From Vespula vulgaris (taxonomy: Eukaryota; Arthropoda; Insecta; Hymenoptera; Vespidae): 64,000 bases of DNA. Both the position numbers and the translations under genes were made by a program. Under the pieces are notes generated by a model. That model was not told the DNA's origin and did no database searches. It saw only the letters and a list, made by a program, of their open reading frames with translations. Positions within the stretch are counted from its first letter, which is position 1. Each line of letters starts with the position of its first letter. Of the stretch, positions 46,806-57,822 are shown in pieces. The DNA lies in assembly GCF_905475345.1 (NCBI RefSeq), contig NC_066596.1, positions 7,559,001 to 7,623,000 of the forward strand. The letters run 5' to 3'.

Positions 46806-47696
46806 TACTTGAAATAAAAATCTGGATAAAAGAGAATGTAGCGGCGAAATCGACCAAAGCGACGTGTGGCTCCGAGCGAAAAGAAAAACGGAAACGTCCT
46901 CGATAAATGATAATAACGAAACGATTGCGTTATCCGTCCAATGAATATTCATGGAAATCTCGAAATAATCATGAATCGACTGCGATTGATAGGAACGTAT
47001 TGACATTGCGACGTCGTTAATAGCCCGAAATATGTGTACTCAAGTGTTTCCGATCGCTTTTCGACAACTTTTCGGTAAAGTTACGAATACACGGAAGAAT
47101 CGAGAAAGCAGAAAGCAACGATACGATGAAACGTTACGTATGATACCTTCAAAGGAATGAATTCTACCTTGTGGCATAATCCGAATATTTTTTACAATAT
47201 CTAAACTACACAAATATATACGACAACGAGCTATACTAAACGTTACCAGTCGGCGATGACTTGCTTTCATCGACGTACGTATAATTTTATTCGTTAATTA
47301 TCTCAATAATTGCTGCCACCACTTTCGATTCTTAAAAAACGTTAGTCGGGTCCTTTTTTCATATTTTCCTATGTGATCAAATTTTCTTCCCTACGAGAAG
47401 TAACTCAATATCACTATCTTTTTCTAATCAAACGACAAATTTACCATTACGAAGTTTGGAAAAAATCCCATATAGTTTACGCATTGATATAATTAGAAGT
47501 AAATCTATTTTCGTGCAAAACTTTAATCTTTTTTCTCTAATAAATGTGCACACAAAAGACTTCAATGTACGCACGTTTGACCTATGACGATTTCTTCGCT
47601 AGCTATCTCATTATTATTCATTTGAATGTAATGAATGCGCGTTATCGTTCATAGACGTTCATTACTCACCACACATCACGTTCCTAATCGCAATCT

Positions 47697-47732
<36 letters not shown>
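47697..47732. repeat. (CAACGG)6 hexanucleotide repeat
   Basis: Six perfect head-to-tail copies, the only longer-unit perfect array in the window. Confidence 0.96.
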
Positions 47733-48112
47733 GATCAGGGTTACTTCTCTCCGCTCATGTATAAACGTTGAACGTTCGTCCAACTTCTAGCTCGCACTCT
47801 TCCAGAAATTGTAGAAACGTGTTCCCAATGCGCTTGTATTATCAAGTATCCTTTCTTATCTCTTCTTCGCGATCCTTTCCTCCGGAGAGAAGCGAGCTTC
47901 TATAGAGTTATCACGTGGTTGACCCAGGTCGGGCTGCTAATTCGTCCGGTCGATCGGAATTGATTCGCCGAACCAAGACGAAAAGGTATAGCGAACAAAC
48001 ACCAAAATTATACCATCGACTGTTGCTTTACTACGTCGCTAAAAGTGCAGCAAAGAAAGCGAGAGAAAGGCGTACAAATTTTTAACGAAAAAATGCAAAA
48101 TTTTCTTTCAAT

Positions 48113-48118
48113 TTCTCC

Positions 48119-48153
<35 letters not shown>

Positions 48154-48154
48154 C
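48113..48154. repeat. (CT)n microsatellite
   Basis: About 18 CT units with two C interruptions. Confidence 0.92.
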
Positions 48155-49639
48155 CCCTTTCTTTTTCCTTTACTGGCCACCCGGTGTCGTCCGCGTGCGC
48201 AAGGTCTTGGAGCGTCCTGGCTAAGAGCAGGACCCTGACTGACCCCGGTGTAGTCGCGGAGGGTACGAACGGTCTCGCGTAGTGGCGTGCGCGCCGTATA
48301 GTCGGCCCACCGCGCCGGTAGCTTCCCCTTACCTGGTCGGGTTTCTCTCTTCTCACCTGCGCGCCCGTGCGTGCCTTCATGCGTGTGCACACGTATAGAT
48401 ACGTAGACATGTAAGCGAACGCCACACGAGTTATCCAAAGACCACGCCTACCACTCCACTACGAGCTTCTCAACGGGACGAGACTTGTAGTAGAGGGGCA
48501 GAAAATGTTTTTGTGTGGATGCATCAACGTTTCGGTCGTGCACATTTGCATGCGTGTCCGTGCTCTATCGGGCGCACGATTAAATGAGTCTCACTAAATT
48601 CGTGAGAAGAAAAAAAGAAGAGAGAGAGAAAAATGTATCATCGCCTACTCACACCTCCAGAATCATTTTCTCAGCGTTCGTGCTAGGAAAAAAGTTGCTA
48701 CCACCGCGACTTGCTCGTTCGATCGATCGTAGATGGATCGACTTCATTCTGATTACTTTTTTCTCCGATGCGTTCTACTTGCAAACGGGCGGGGAAGGGC
48801 TAGGGGTATACTTTGGAATTTATCTCAATTCTCTATTTCTCCTTTCTACGACTCGAAACGTTCCGCGTCGTTTCAATATCATCGAAGAAACTGATAATAA
48901 CAGTCGCTCTCATTCTTTCGATAATATATGCGATTATCTGTCAAATTATCTGCTACTCGCTCTTTAAAAATCAGCGTGAGAAAGAGATAGGAGACGAAAG
49001 ATTAGAAATTTCAAATTCATCGAGTGCGAACCTCATTTAATATCGATTTAGAATTGTTGACCGTAGAAATTACCTATTTTGTTTTTTCTTGTTGTTTTTA
49101 CTTTTCTTCGAGACTCGAGAGAAATTGATTTCGTTTTTAAAGAGACGGTTGAAAAATGAACGTAATCTTGATGATTAATCTACTCTGTCGTTTGCGTTAA
49201 TCGCTTCTTGGTAGGTACTGATTGATTCGAAACGGTACATTGGATGCAATGATCGTTCAATTACGTTTCAAAAATAACATCGCGACGGAAGCAAGCACCA
49301 AGCACTCGAGAGAGCGCCGACTCATCGAGATTCATCTTGAGCTCTCAATCGACATATCATATCGAAGAGAGATACGTCCGGACGGTTTGGGAGATCGAAA
49401 TCGTGAGCACCGCCGCTGGTAAACGCCGATCGTCAGGGGCAAACGGTTGTCTCTCTCGCTTATCCTTAATAACGCTCTACGATTACATCTTTGGACGAAA
49501 CGATCGAATTGTTTCATCGACGATTCCCAAATAACTTTCGTAAATTTGACGATTCACCGGTAGTGGATGAAAAGAAAGAAAATAGAAGAAAATCGGAAAA
49601 AACTTGTGGCGGATCTATCGGAGAGTTCGCGCATCCATC

Positions 49640-49920
49640 TTGAATACGTTTCATCTCGCGAAGCTGATCGGCCCACCACGCCAATGAGCACGAGCACGAG
49701 CACGAGGCTCTAGAGAGTCTCCGAGTGCGCGCGCACTCGAGATCCGCGAGCAGATTTGATTCGGCGCGGCGCGGCGGCGCGGCGGCGCGAGAAGTAGGAG
49801 AGACGGGAGTGCGTCGGCGCCGCAACGCGCAGCGAAAGAACCGCAGAGACAAGGCCGCCTCCTCGTTACCGGACCGCCTAGTTTTAGATTTAGATCCCAC
49901 CTTCCTTCGATCGAGCGCCC
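49640..49920. promoter_or_regulatory. CpG-rich patch, possible promoter
   Basis: This is the densest CpG/GGC stretch of the right half (GCGCGGCGGCGC runs at 49763-49791) with a GAGCAC triplet repeat beside it. In insects such patches often mark promoters of developmental genes. It could serve the sens gene on the - strand about 8 kb upstream of its first known exon; this is inference only. Confidence 0.25.
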
Positions 49921-50500
49921 CCCGTATCACCTTCTCTCCTATATCTAACACCGACACTTACGAAGTAGTAAGCAATCTATGTATTATATCTCAGTAGTAC
50001 TCATATCTCAGAGTACTTACTTACTCAACCGCGTAGAGTCGGCGCTGTTCGAATGGTGTCTTATTTACGGCGTTCTTGTTATAGAATTCCATTGGGATTA
50101 AATTAATTCGAATTAACGCCTCGGTACCTCCCTCGATTGCTACCTGCTTGATATCGAACATAGGTATAAATAGATATATTTATGATACTGTACTTACGCG
50201 GATCGTCGATCATTGATTTTGCCATTGAAAATCAGCTAACGGTAATCTTTGCACGACCTCCTACGAAAAGTCGTGCTCGTTCGTCGTTATTCGGTGGACG
50301 GAGATATCGCCAGAAGCAGTAGCTACACGCTCCGACGTAGCCGACACAATACACCGACGAAATTACCATCGCAATGGGACGAGCTGTTGGAAAACTGGGT
50401 GAAACAGCTGTGCGAACAATACTCGTGTATAGCTGAGCTCTTTTTCTTGCCCTCTTCCAGCCGTCCAGTATTGCTCATGGTCTAACTCGTTTCATCTGGC

Positions 50501-50610
50501 TTTTTTCTTCTTCTTCTTCTTCTTCTTCTTCTCCTCCTTCTCCTCCTCCACCTCCTTCTCCTTCTTCCTGGCCTCCTCCTCTTCTTCCTTCTTTTTCACC
50601 TTCTTCTTCG
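50501..50610. repeat. Polypyrimidine TTC/TCC tract
   Basis: About 110 bases almost free of purines on the + strand: TTC repeats, then CTC/TCC mixtures. Confidence 0.93.
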
Positions 50611-50718
50611 AGGTTACTTTACATCGAGGTTACGCGATCCATATGTGTGTAGTTATAGAAGCACTGCAGGTGCACTTACCTACCTGCTGGCCTCGCTTAT
50701 GCTTCATCGTCGACTTTC

Positions 50719-50741
50719 CGACGACGACGACGACGACGACA
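50719..50741. repeat. (GAC)n trinucleotide repeat
   Basis: Seven perfect ACG/GAC units. Confidence 0.9.
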
Positions 50742-51813
50742 ACGTTCGTAAATGATTGTGCAAGTTTCACTTATCAAAGCTTGCCAGGTTGGTCGATGCT
50801 ACCGCATCGTTATCGTTCGATAAAAGAAGCGTATTACGGGATTTGTCAAAAATCTCAGGTCAGCGTTATTTTCCTAAGGAAACTTTTCCTTTTTAGGAAA
50901 GAAAAAAAAGGATTTACTGGAATGAATGGCGTGGCACGTTACGAAAGGAAAAAAGAGCGTTCGGTGCTAATCTTTAAAACGTTCTAATCTAAAGTTACGT
51001 AAATCATGGTTATCGGTGTTTTTAAATGACGCTTTAAGCTCTTTAACGGACTAGATCAAAGATTTGCGATAATTTTCGTCGTGTCCCGTCAGATAGCTTC
51101 TGACGTAGTAGTTTACGTTAGTAGACAATAAAAGTATGCTCGCCCGCAGTGGCCCATTTCTAACAGGAAAGAATTTCTTCCTTCGAACATCTTGTAAAAA
51201 CTGTTATTACAGTTTGCACAAAGTCATTAAATTATCTAATTATGTTCGTATATTTACCTATATATGTATATGTATTAATTGAAATCGTTTAAAACCATTT
51301 GTTTCACCGTCTTGCGTCGGGGAACCATAAACTGTCTAGCCATGAGCGATAAGATGAAAAAAAAGAGAAATGGTGCGACATTGGCAACTTTACGGGGAAT
51401 ATATTTTTATTGTTCGAAGAAATGCGCGAAGTGCTATGATTTAGAACGATTTAATGATTTTTACTTCGTTTATTCGCTCGAACACCGTGTCGTTAAAAAA
51501 AAAAAACGTATCGTCAAACGATAAAAAAATTCCCGTAAACGAAAGACCATAAGTGTTTCTTTATGCGAAGGACAAAGAATTATAAATGAGAGCAGAGAAG
51601 AAAGAAAGTAGGGAAAAAAGAGAAAGAGATTGACTCTCGTCTTTTCTGATATCGCACGCACGTTGCTTTTATACATACCTATAGGTACCAAATGTGTACT
51701 TAAAAAGATTAAAGGTGGTTAATATAGAAAAGAAAGAGAACGTCACGAAAGAGAAGTTATCGGTACGCCGCAAAAAAACTTTCTCGCCATTCAATCGAAC
51801 GAGAAAGGATACG

Positions 51814-51816
<3 letters not shown>

Positions 51817-51849
<33 letters not shown>
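51817..51849. repeat. (CT)16 microsatellite
   Basis: Thirty-three bases of CT. Confidence 0.94.
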
Positions 51850-51853
<4 letters not shown>

Positions 51854-54800
51854 CTCTTTGTCGAAGAAGTCTACAGTTGCACGTAGTATTTCATACAAGC
51901 GTTTACTTACACACGTACTTATGTACTTACTCGCTCCGCATAGTCGATCCTTCGTTCAACTTTATCTACATACGTTTAGAACGTTTCGTTAATGCGTTGT
52001 CAGATTTTGAGAGCGTTTACGTTTTACTTCGTAATTGTAAGGATAAAAATGTTTTCTGATTATATTTGTCGACTGCACTCATTCAAAATCATCCAAGTTC
52101 CCTTTTTTCTCTATAAAGAGAAGTCTCGATGTTTAAAAAATCGGTAATTAGGAAGCACGCCTGTAAATCACGTTACATCGATCGTATTTAACTTTAAAAG
52201 TTTTTAATTCGATCGACTCTTTGTTCAGTCTTAAGACGAATAAATTCATATAAATTTATATCTACCTACGTGTAGATACGTAATTTTGCGAAATTGGACT
52301 CCTGCGGATATGAGAAGAACACAACGTATCTCGCGAGCTATGCGTGATCCACTTGGCCTGCCCACCTTCCTTCGACGTCTTCGAGATCGACCGACTCGAT
52401 TCCGGCCCGTTTTCGTAATTCACGGGAAGTTTCGCAATCCCCAGAAACGACTGTAAAACGGCCGTAGACGCCCACCGTGCTGATTCTTTAGACTCTTTAC
52501 CCTTCGTCTACCTTCTCCGGAGGATGACTCTCCCTATAATCGCCGGAAATTACGGCAGGGAGATCACCTTTTGTTCCCTCTTCTTGCTCTCTTTTCTTTT
52601 TTATATTTATAGAGTCTCTCACCTCTGATAACGCGACTCACACGCGCATCTTCTTTTCTCTTCGGAGAGGTATACAAAGATTTCTTTTCTAAACAAATAC
52701 TTTTCTAAATATATTTAAACTTGGAAACGAAGAGAGCTTTGTTTCGATCCCATCTTATTAATATTGCATAAAAATTCAATTTCCAAATTATAAAATGATT
52801 CCCAATTCATCTCTGCTTCGCAAAGCTAACGAGAGAAAATCGATGAGTCCTATTCTGCCCAAGTAGCTACTTACTTACGTATCAAAATATCAAAGCATAT
52901 GCTTGTAACATTCTTGTTACGTCGATCATGAGACATAACCAAGGAAGGATGCGATTAATCGTGCAAGAGGAGGGCGCAGAGGTATGAACGCTTAGCCGCT
53001 TTTGCTCTCGTTTCTTCGTGGCACGAGCCGTGGGTCGTGCACGTGAGAGCATGCTTTCTCTCTGTTGCTCCATCGCGTTAAAAATATTTTCTTTCGAGCG
53101 AGGGCTAAAATCGGTACTCGAGCGCGATCAAGAAGAAGAGGATCTCTCTCGAACGAAACTCCAATTGCAGGTGCAAGTAGAAATGTCTAATAAGCGAGGG
53201 TTCGAGGAGCGAGAGAGGTTGAGAAGGTGACGCGAGGCTCGGTCAAGAAAGGGCCAAGAGGGTGCTTTCACGAGGAGGGGAGTAATTAACAAGAACGGAG
53301 TAATTACCGGCAGACGGGCGTTCTGGCGGCCGGACGGTCGGGCGAATGGACGGGCCAAAGATGCTGACACCAAGAACTCGAATCGCGTGTCGCCTTCGCC
53401 GTTTCCCATTGAGAAAGACGGCATCGCATTCGATTACATCGAAGTATGTACATCGAAGATCAATTTCCTGTCATCGTCAGGGGATAGGTGCTACTTACGT
53501 ACCTAAATAGTACGAAGCATGGCCTTCGATAATTATATGATACAAAAACGATTAGAAACACGAAATGCTAACAAGCCTTTAAAGATCAATGATTTTCATA
53601 ATAGAAACGCGTTGGCTCCGCCATCGAGTTCGTTTTTGACCAAAATTCGATCTCGAAAATCGGTCATTATGCAAAGAAGAACGCTTTACACACAGATGGG
53701 TTTATTTTTAGAGGAAGTTATCTTCGGCAACGATCTCGAGCGTGCGTTCGTTACACTCGCGCACTGTTCTACCGGGTTTGACGAACCGAGAGATCCGCCG
53801 CACGAAATCCTTTCTCCCTCATTTCAATTTGTAATTTTTTATTTGTGCACGAACCCTCGGCGGGGGCTGGCCACCTGCGCTCCTCGTTCGTAGCCAAGAT
53901 TAAGTGGTTTCGTTAATCTTAATCCTTAAGAGCCGCGCGGCCGTAAGCGAGTGCGCGCGCACGAGATCCCGCCGTTCTTCGATACACAAATCCTTTTCGA
54001 AATTGTTCGTTGAATTAGAAAATTAATAGGAACACGAAGCTCTACGACGATCGAGCCGCAAGTTGATCCGAAGGCGGTTAAACTATATTTTTTTCTTCTT
54101 TAATCGCCCGTTTCTTTAGACTCCTTCGAAACCGCACAATAGGACGAAATAGAAAATGAGCCCAGCCACGATATTTCTTTCTGTCTTATTATTTATATCA
54201 CTTCGAAATGTAGCTAATAGCTGTCCATCTCCGATCGGGAAAAGAACAATATTTATTGAAATACCTAATCTTACCTGTTTGACAATTAAACATTCAAGCG
54301 AAGAAACATTTGAATCGTCCACGGTAACGATCAATTAAGCAAACGCATCTTTTTTGTTGTATTTTTCCTATCCTCTTTTTGCTTTTTACAGTTCCGTCGA
54401 TAATCCGTAATCGGCGCCTTTCTTTCGCAGTACCTGTAATTTCGTGACTGTCCTCTTTTTCTTCCTTGGTGTAAATTCCTGAGGATATCGGAAACGAGCA
54501 TTAAAGTCATCTAAGAGTCGTGTTCGGTCAGAGGCGAAGGTGTACCAGAGATGCACCCACGGATGCATCGAGCGGAACGCGGTTCCCTACGGGCGGCCGA
54601 GTTTGCGCGCGCGCCCTCGCGCCACCACGTCCGCCTTCTCTTCTTCCCTTTACGGGCAATAGGCGGATCGTCCATTGGCGTACAACGCCAATCTTATCTT
54701 TTTTCCTTTCTTTTCGTTTCTCTATGATGCCGAGCACCACATGTTATCGCAGAAGGTTAACTTACCTACGGTTCCGTTTACCGAAATTCTTGCCGAAATC

Positions 54801-55346
54801 CGAGATGAATTTACTTTCTTTTATATATTTATTTCGCAACGCGTACGGTTTCATAGAAAACTAATTACCAATAGAAAGTGTGATTAGAAAGTACGACTAG
54901 ACAGTATGATTTGGAGGGATAAGAAAAAAAACACAATACCCATACTAGAAAAATTGTCTATATACATATACACGCATATGTATGTATCTGCCCAGGTATA
55001 TATATGCCATGTATAGGTATATATCTGCCGTTTCTACGCAACACAAGTTCTTTCATTTTTAAAAATGAACTCGTAACACGAACCTTTTAGATTTACTTCG
55101 TCGTTACTGCGTAGTAAGTAAGGCAGTAATCGTACAAACGTGTCTAAACGAATATAGAAACGTGACGTGGAGAAATTTGAAGGCAACGGAATATCAGCCG
55201 GATCCTTGTGCGATATCATTTTAACCAAGATAAAAGAAAAGTCGGCTAAGATATAGAGTTAAGAATTAACTTGTACGTAACAACGCTAGGATGTTCACCA
55301 GCGTATAGCTTTCGTTGTTTCCCCTTACGCCAATGACGGCAAGGAG

Positions 55347-55377
55347 CACGTGACTTTCGGGCACGTGTCGGCACGTG
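55347..55377. promoter_or_regulatory. Cluster of three CACGTG E-boxes
   Basis: CACGTG occurs at 55347-55352, 55362-55367 and 55372-55377, with spacings of 15 and 10 bases. This palindrome is the core site of Myc/Max, USF, MITF/TFE and CLOCK/CYCLE-type bHLH proteins. A pyrimidine-rich, GC-rich stretch follows on the + strand. Confidence 0.4.
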
Positions 55378-56906
55378 CCACCTTTCCCACGGAGAGCACG
55401 CGCGTCTCTCCTTCTTTTACCCCCACCGCTCGGATACGTTCTCCACTTTGCACGAGCGCACGGGCGCACCTTCTTCCTCTCTTTCTCTCTCTCTCCTCCT
55501 TACTTGGCGCGTTTAGCTCCTTCTACTATTAACCACCACAAGCACCAACCACGGACATTCTACCCTTCCCGAGTTCCACTTACCCCCACCCCTTCGATCG
55601 TAGTCTCCCTAGGAGAGAGCGAGAGACTGCTCAACGACTTTTCCCGCTCGCGCAGCCGAGCGTGCTACGCTAAAACGAAGATGCGAAGCCTCGCGCCGTG
55701 CGGCGCTCTTGCTCGTCTCTTTCGTGCAGCAACGCGTAGGGGCTGAAAACACCTGTGCATTGTCGTAGCGAGTAACGATACTCGGCCTTAAGCGAACTCC
55801 GGATACTTGTTTCTTTTCTTTCTTCTTTCTGCTTCTTTCTCCTCAACGCTGGAAGTAGATACATATTTTCGTTAGTTTACTTTCAAAACGCGCATCTATT
55901 GGTTCGTCTAGGTATACGTATGTATACTAATAACGAATGTAAATCCGAGCGTTTTCTTATAAATCTCCGTTTCCCAAAGAACTCGGGGAGGTTAGGTAAA
56001 AAGTAATTTTCCTTCGAAGGTGACGAGTAGTAACGACGTTCGATTCTTGATAAAAGTTGGTCAACTTGCCGTGCGAAAATCTTCGATACGCACACTCGGT
56101 CCGCGATGCATTATTCAGTAGCCGAGTTCCGGAGCAACGCGTAACACGTTCGCTAGGATTGTCTACGTATGTATGTAATAACCCGTCCATCCGATCGTTC
56201 TTTCGTTGCGAACTCTCACGTACAAGTGACTTTGTACATAATTCAGACGGAAACATTCGATACGACTGGCGCGCGCTCGCCTGCGTGTACAGGGACCGAG
56301 GGAGGGAAAGAGAGAGATGCAACGAGTGAGAGTTTCGTTTCTTTAGATCAGTATTGGTATAGTGCACGTACAACATCGACACAGCGCAGCGCGAAGATGC
56401 GTGCGTGCGCGCTCGTGTATGAAAAAGCGAAGCAGCTGCACCAACGGTCGTATACGCCCGCACACGCTCCGCCAAAGAAGGACGATTAAAACGACCGACA
56501 CGCGGCGAGAGCTCGAAGAGGAAGAGTAGGAGGAAGAGGAAGAAGAGTAGGCGACGCGCGAGGACCGGTTTTCTTCTCCGATGTACGGGACTTGTAGAAA
56601 ATATTGTATTTCTTCAAATTACCAACGATGGCATCATTCCGTTTTAGTCACCGGTCAATGGTTTTAAATCAACGACGACTGAGGTTGCAGCGATTTGTAG
56701 ATATTGAGTAAGGTATGTTCCGTCATGGACATGTTTTTCGGATGACATGCGCGATAATACTTGGCATTATTTTATACGATCTTAATGAACGTATACTTTT
56801 TTCTATTTCAAGTTTATTCGTCCTTTCTTCTTCGTAACGAAAAAGGTGTTGTAGGATTTAACGTAGCCTCGTCGTAACAACGAAATGGCAAATTAACGAT
56901 GAGCTG

Positions 56907-57250
56907 TTAAGTATTGTATAAACCAGAGGGATTCGGCCTGTGAAATTCCAGGACGGGGGAGACAGTTGTCCAATTCAAAACGGACTTTAAGTCTGTCGAG
57001 TTAAACCACTTATAACGTCGCCGGCAGCCGGTTAGAGTCAGTGTCGTTGGCCGAACACCTGGTTTAAAGCCTGCGGGAGGAGGATCTGGTAAGCGTGTAT
57101 GGTGGCCGTTCATCCCTTGTAGGCTGATCAAATGAAGCACTACGATTCATGAAGGAGACCGACCGTAAAACACTGTTGCGCTCTCCCGCTCTCCACTTGT
57201 GAAACTTTAGACAATCGCTCGTTCTCGGTACGCGTTTGTCAACGGCTCTT
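56907..57250 (-). other. Unidentified compositionally distinct block with open - strand frame
   Basis: The block has near-even base composition and lacks the microsatellite and AT/CpG texture of its surroundings. The - strand is open from above 57140 to a stop at 56907, reading for example HTRLPDPPPAGFKPGVRPT and NSTDLKSVLNWTTVSPV. I do not recognise the peptide. It may be a transposon relic, a retrotransposed or transferred fragment, a structured RNA or an exon. Confidence 0.3.
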
Positions 57251-57804
57251 TTAACGGCTGATTTAACGAAGCCTACGAGCAAGCAAAAAAACACTCTTTG
57301 CCATCTTCGTCGCGTTAAAATAAGATTCGCTATTCGATGTCTTGGCCCAAAAATTTCATTATACGTGTAATACATGTGCGAACGATCAGCGACTTTTTTT
57401 TGTTTTTTTGTTTTTTTTTTCAAACGAGACGCGCATTTCCGGTGCTGCTTCCTCTTATCATTTATTCCAGATATATAAATGTGAAAGTGCAGCAAGTAGT
57501 ACGACTCAAAGACAATGCCTTCGGCTATGATTTTAACTTACGACTAACGTAGCGTTTTAAACTTGTATCTTTCGATCGAACATCGAAATGTATCAGTGTC
57601 ATGACATTCAAAGTCCGATGGGTTTCGATTTGGTAACGAGGGCAACCTGCGCATTAATAACGCGTAGATCAAATAAAGAGCGTCTCGGGGAGAAAGCGCA
57701 TGCATGCCTCGTTAAAAGCGGAGGTGGCCGGAAGAGAGAAAGACGTCTGTTCTTTGCCTCTCGAGATACCTTTGTTCTTACCCTTGCTGTCTGTCTTGGT
57801 TGAA

Positions 57805-57822
57805 ATCGATTTCGAAATCGAT
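57805..57822. other. Perfect 18-bp palindrome
   Basis: ATCGATTTCGAAATCGAT equals its own reverse complement; two ATCGAT half-sites flank TTCGAA. Confidence 0.85.

Larger units (their letters stand above)
41838..54000. other. Upstream of known sens exons: intron(s) or 5' flank, no gene supported
   Basis: The sens start exon and promoter should be in or beyond this stretch, but none could be recognised. Candidate promoter-like GC-rich patches are 48180-48380 (with a strong CAG|GTAAGG donor on the - strand at about 48330) and 49640-49920. Open frames are short and not protein-like. Several hairpins and repeats are listed separately. Confidence 0.5.

Noticed and set aside
50249..50485. 78-codon + strand frame with SQWDELLENWVKQLCEQYS
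   Set aside because: Amphipathic look only; no flanking splice logic or recognised family.
53519..53893. 124-codon + strand frame starting MAFDNYMIQKRLETRNANK
   Set aside because: It starts with a plain ATG and looks somewhat protein-like, but I see no domain, splice partner or conserved motif. Kept as noise.
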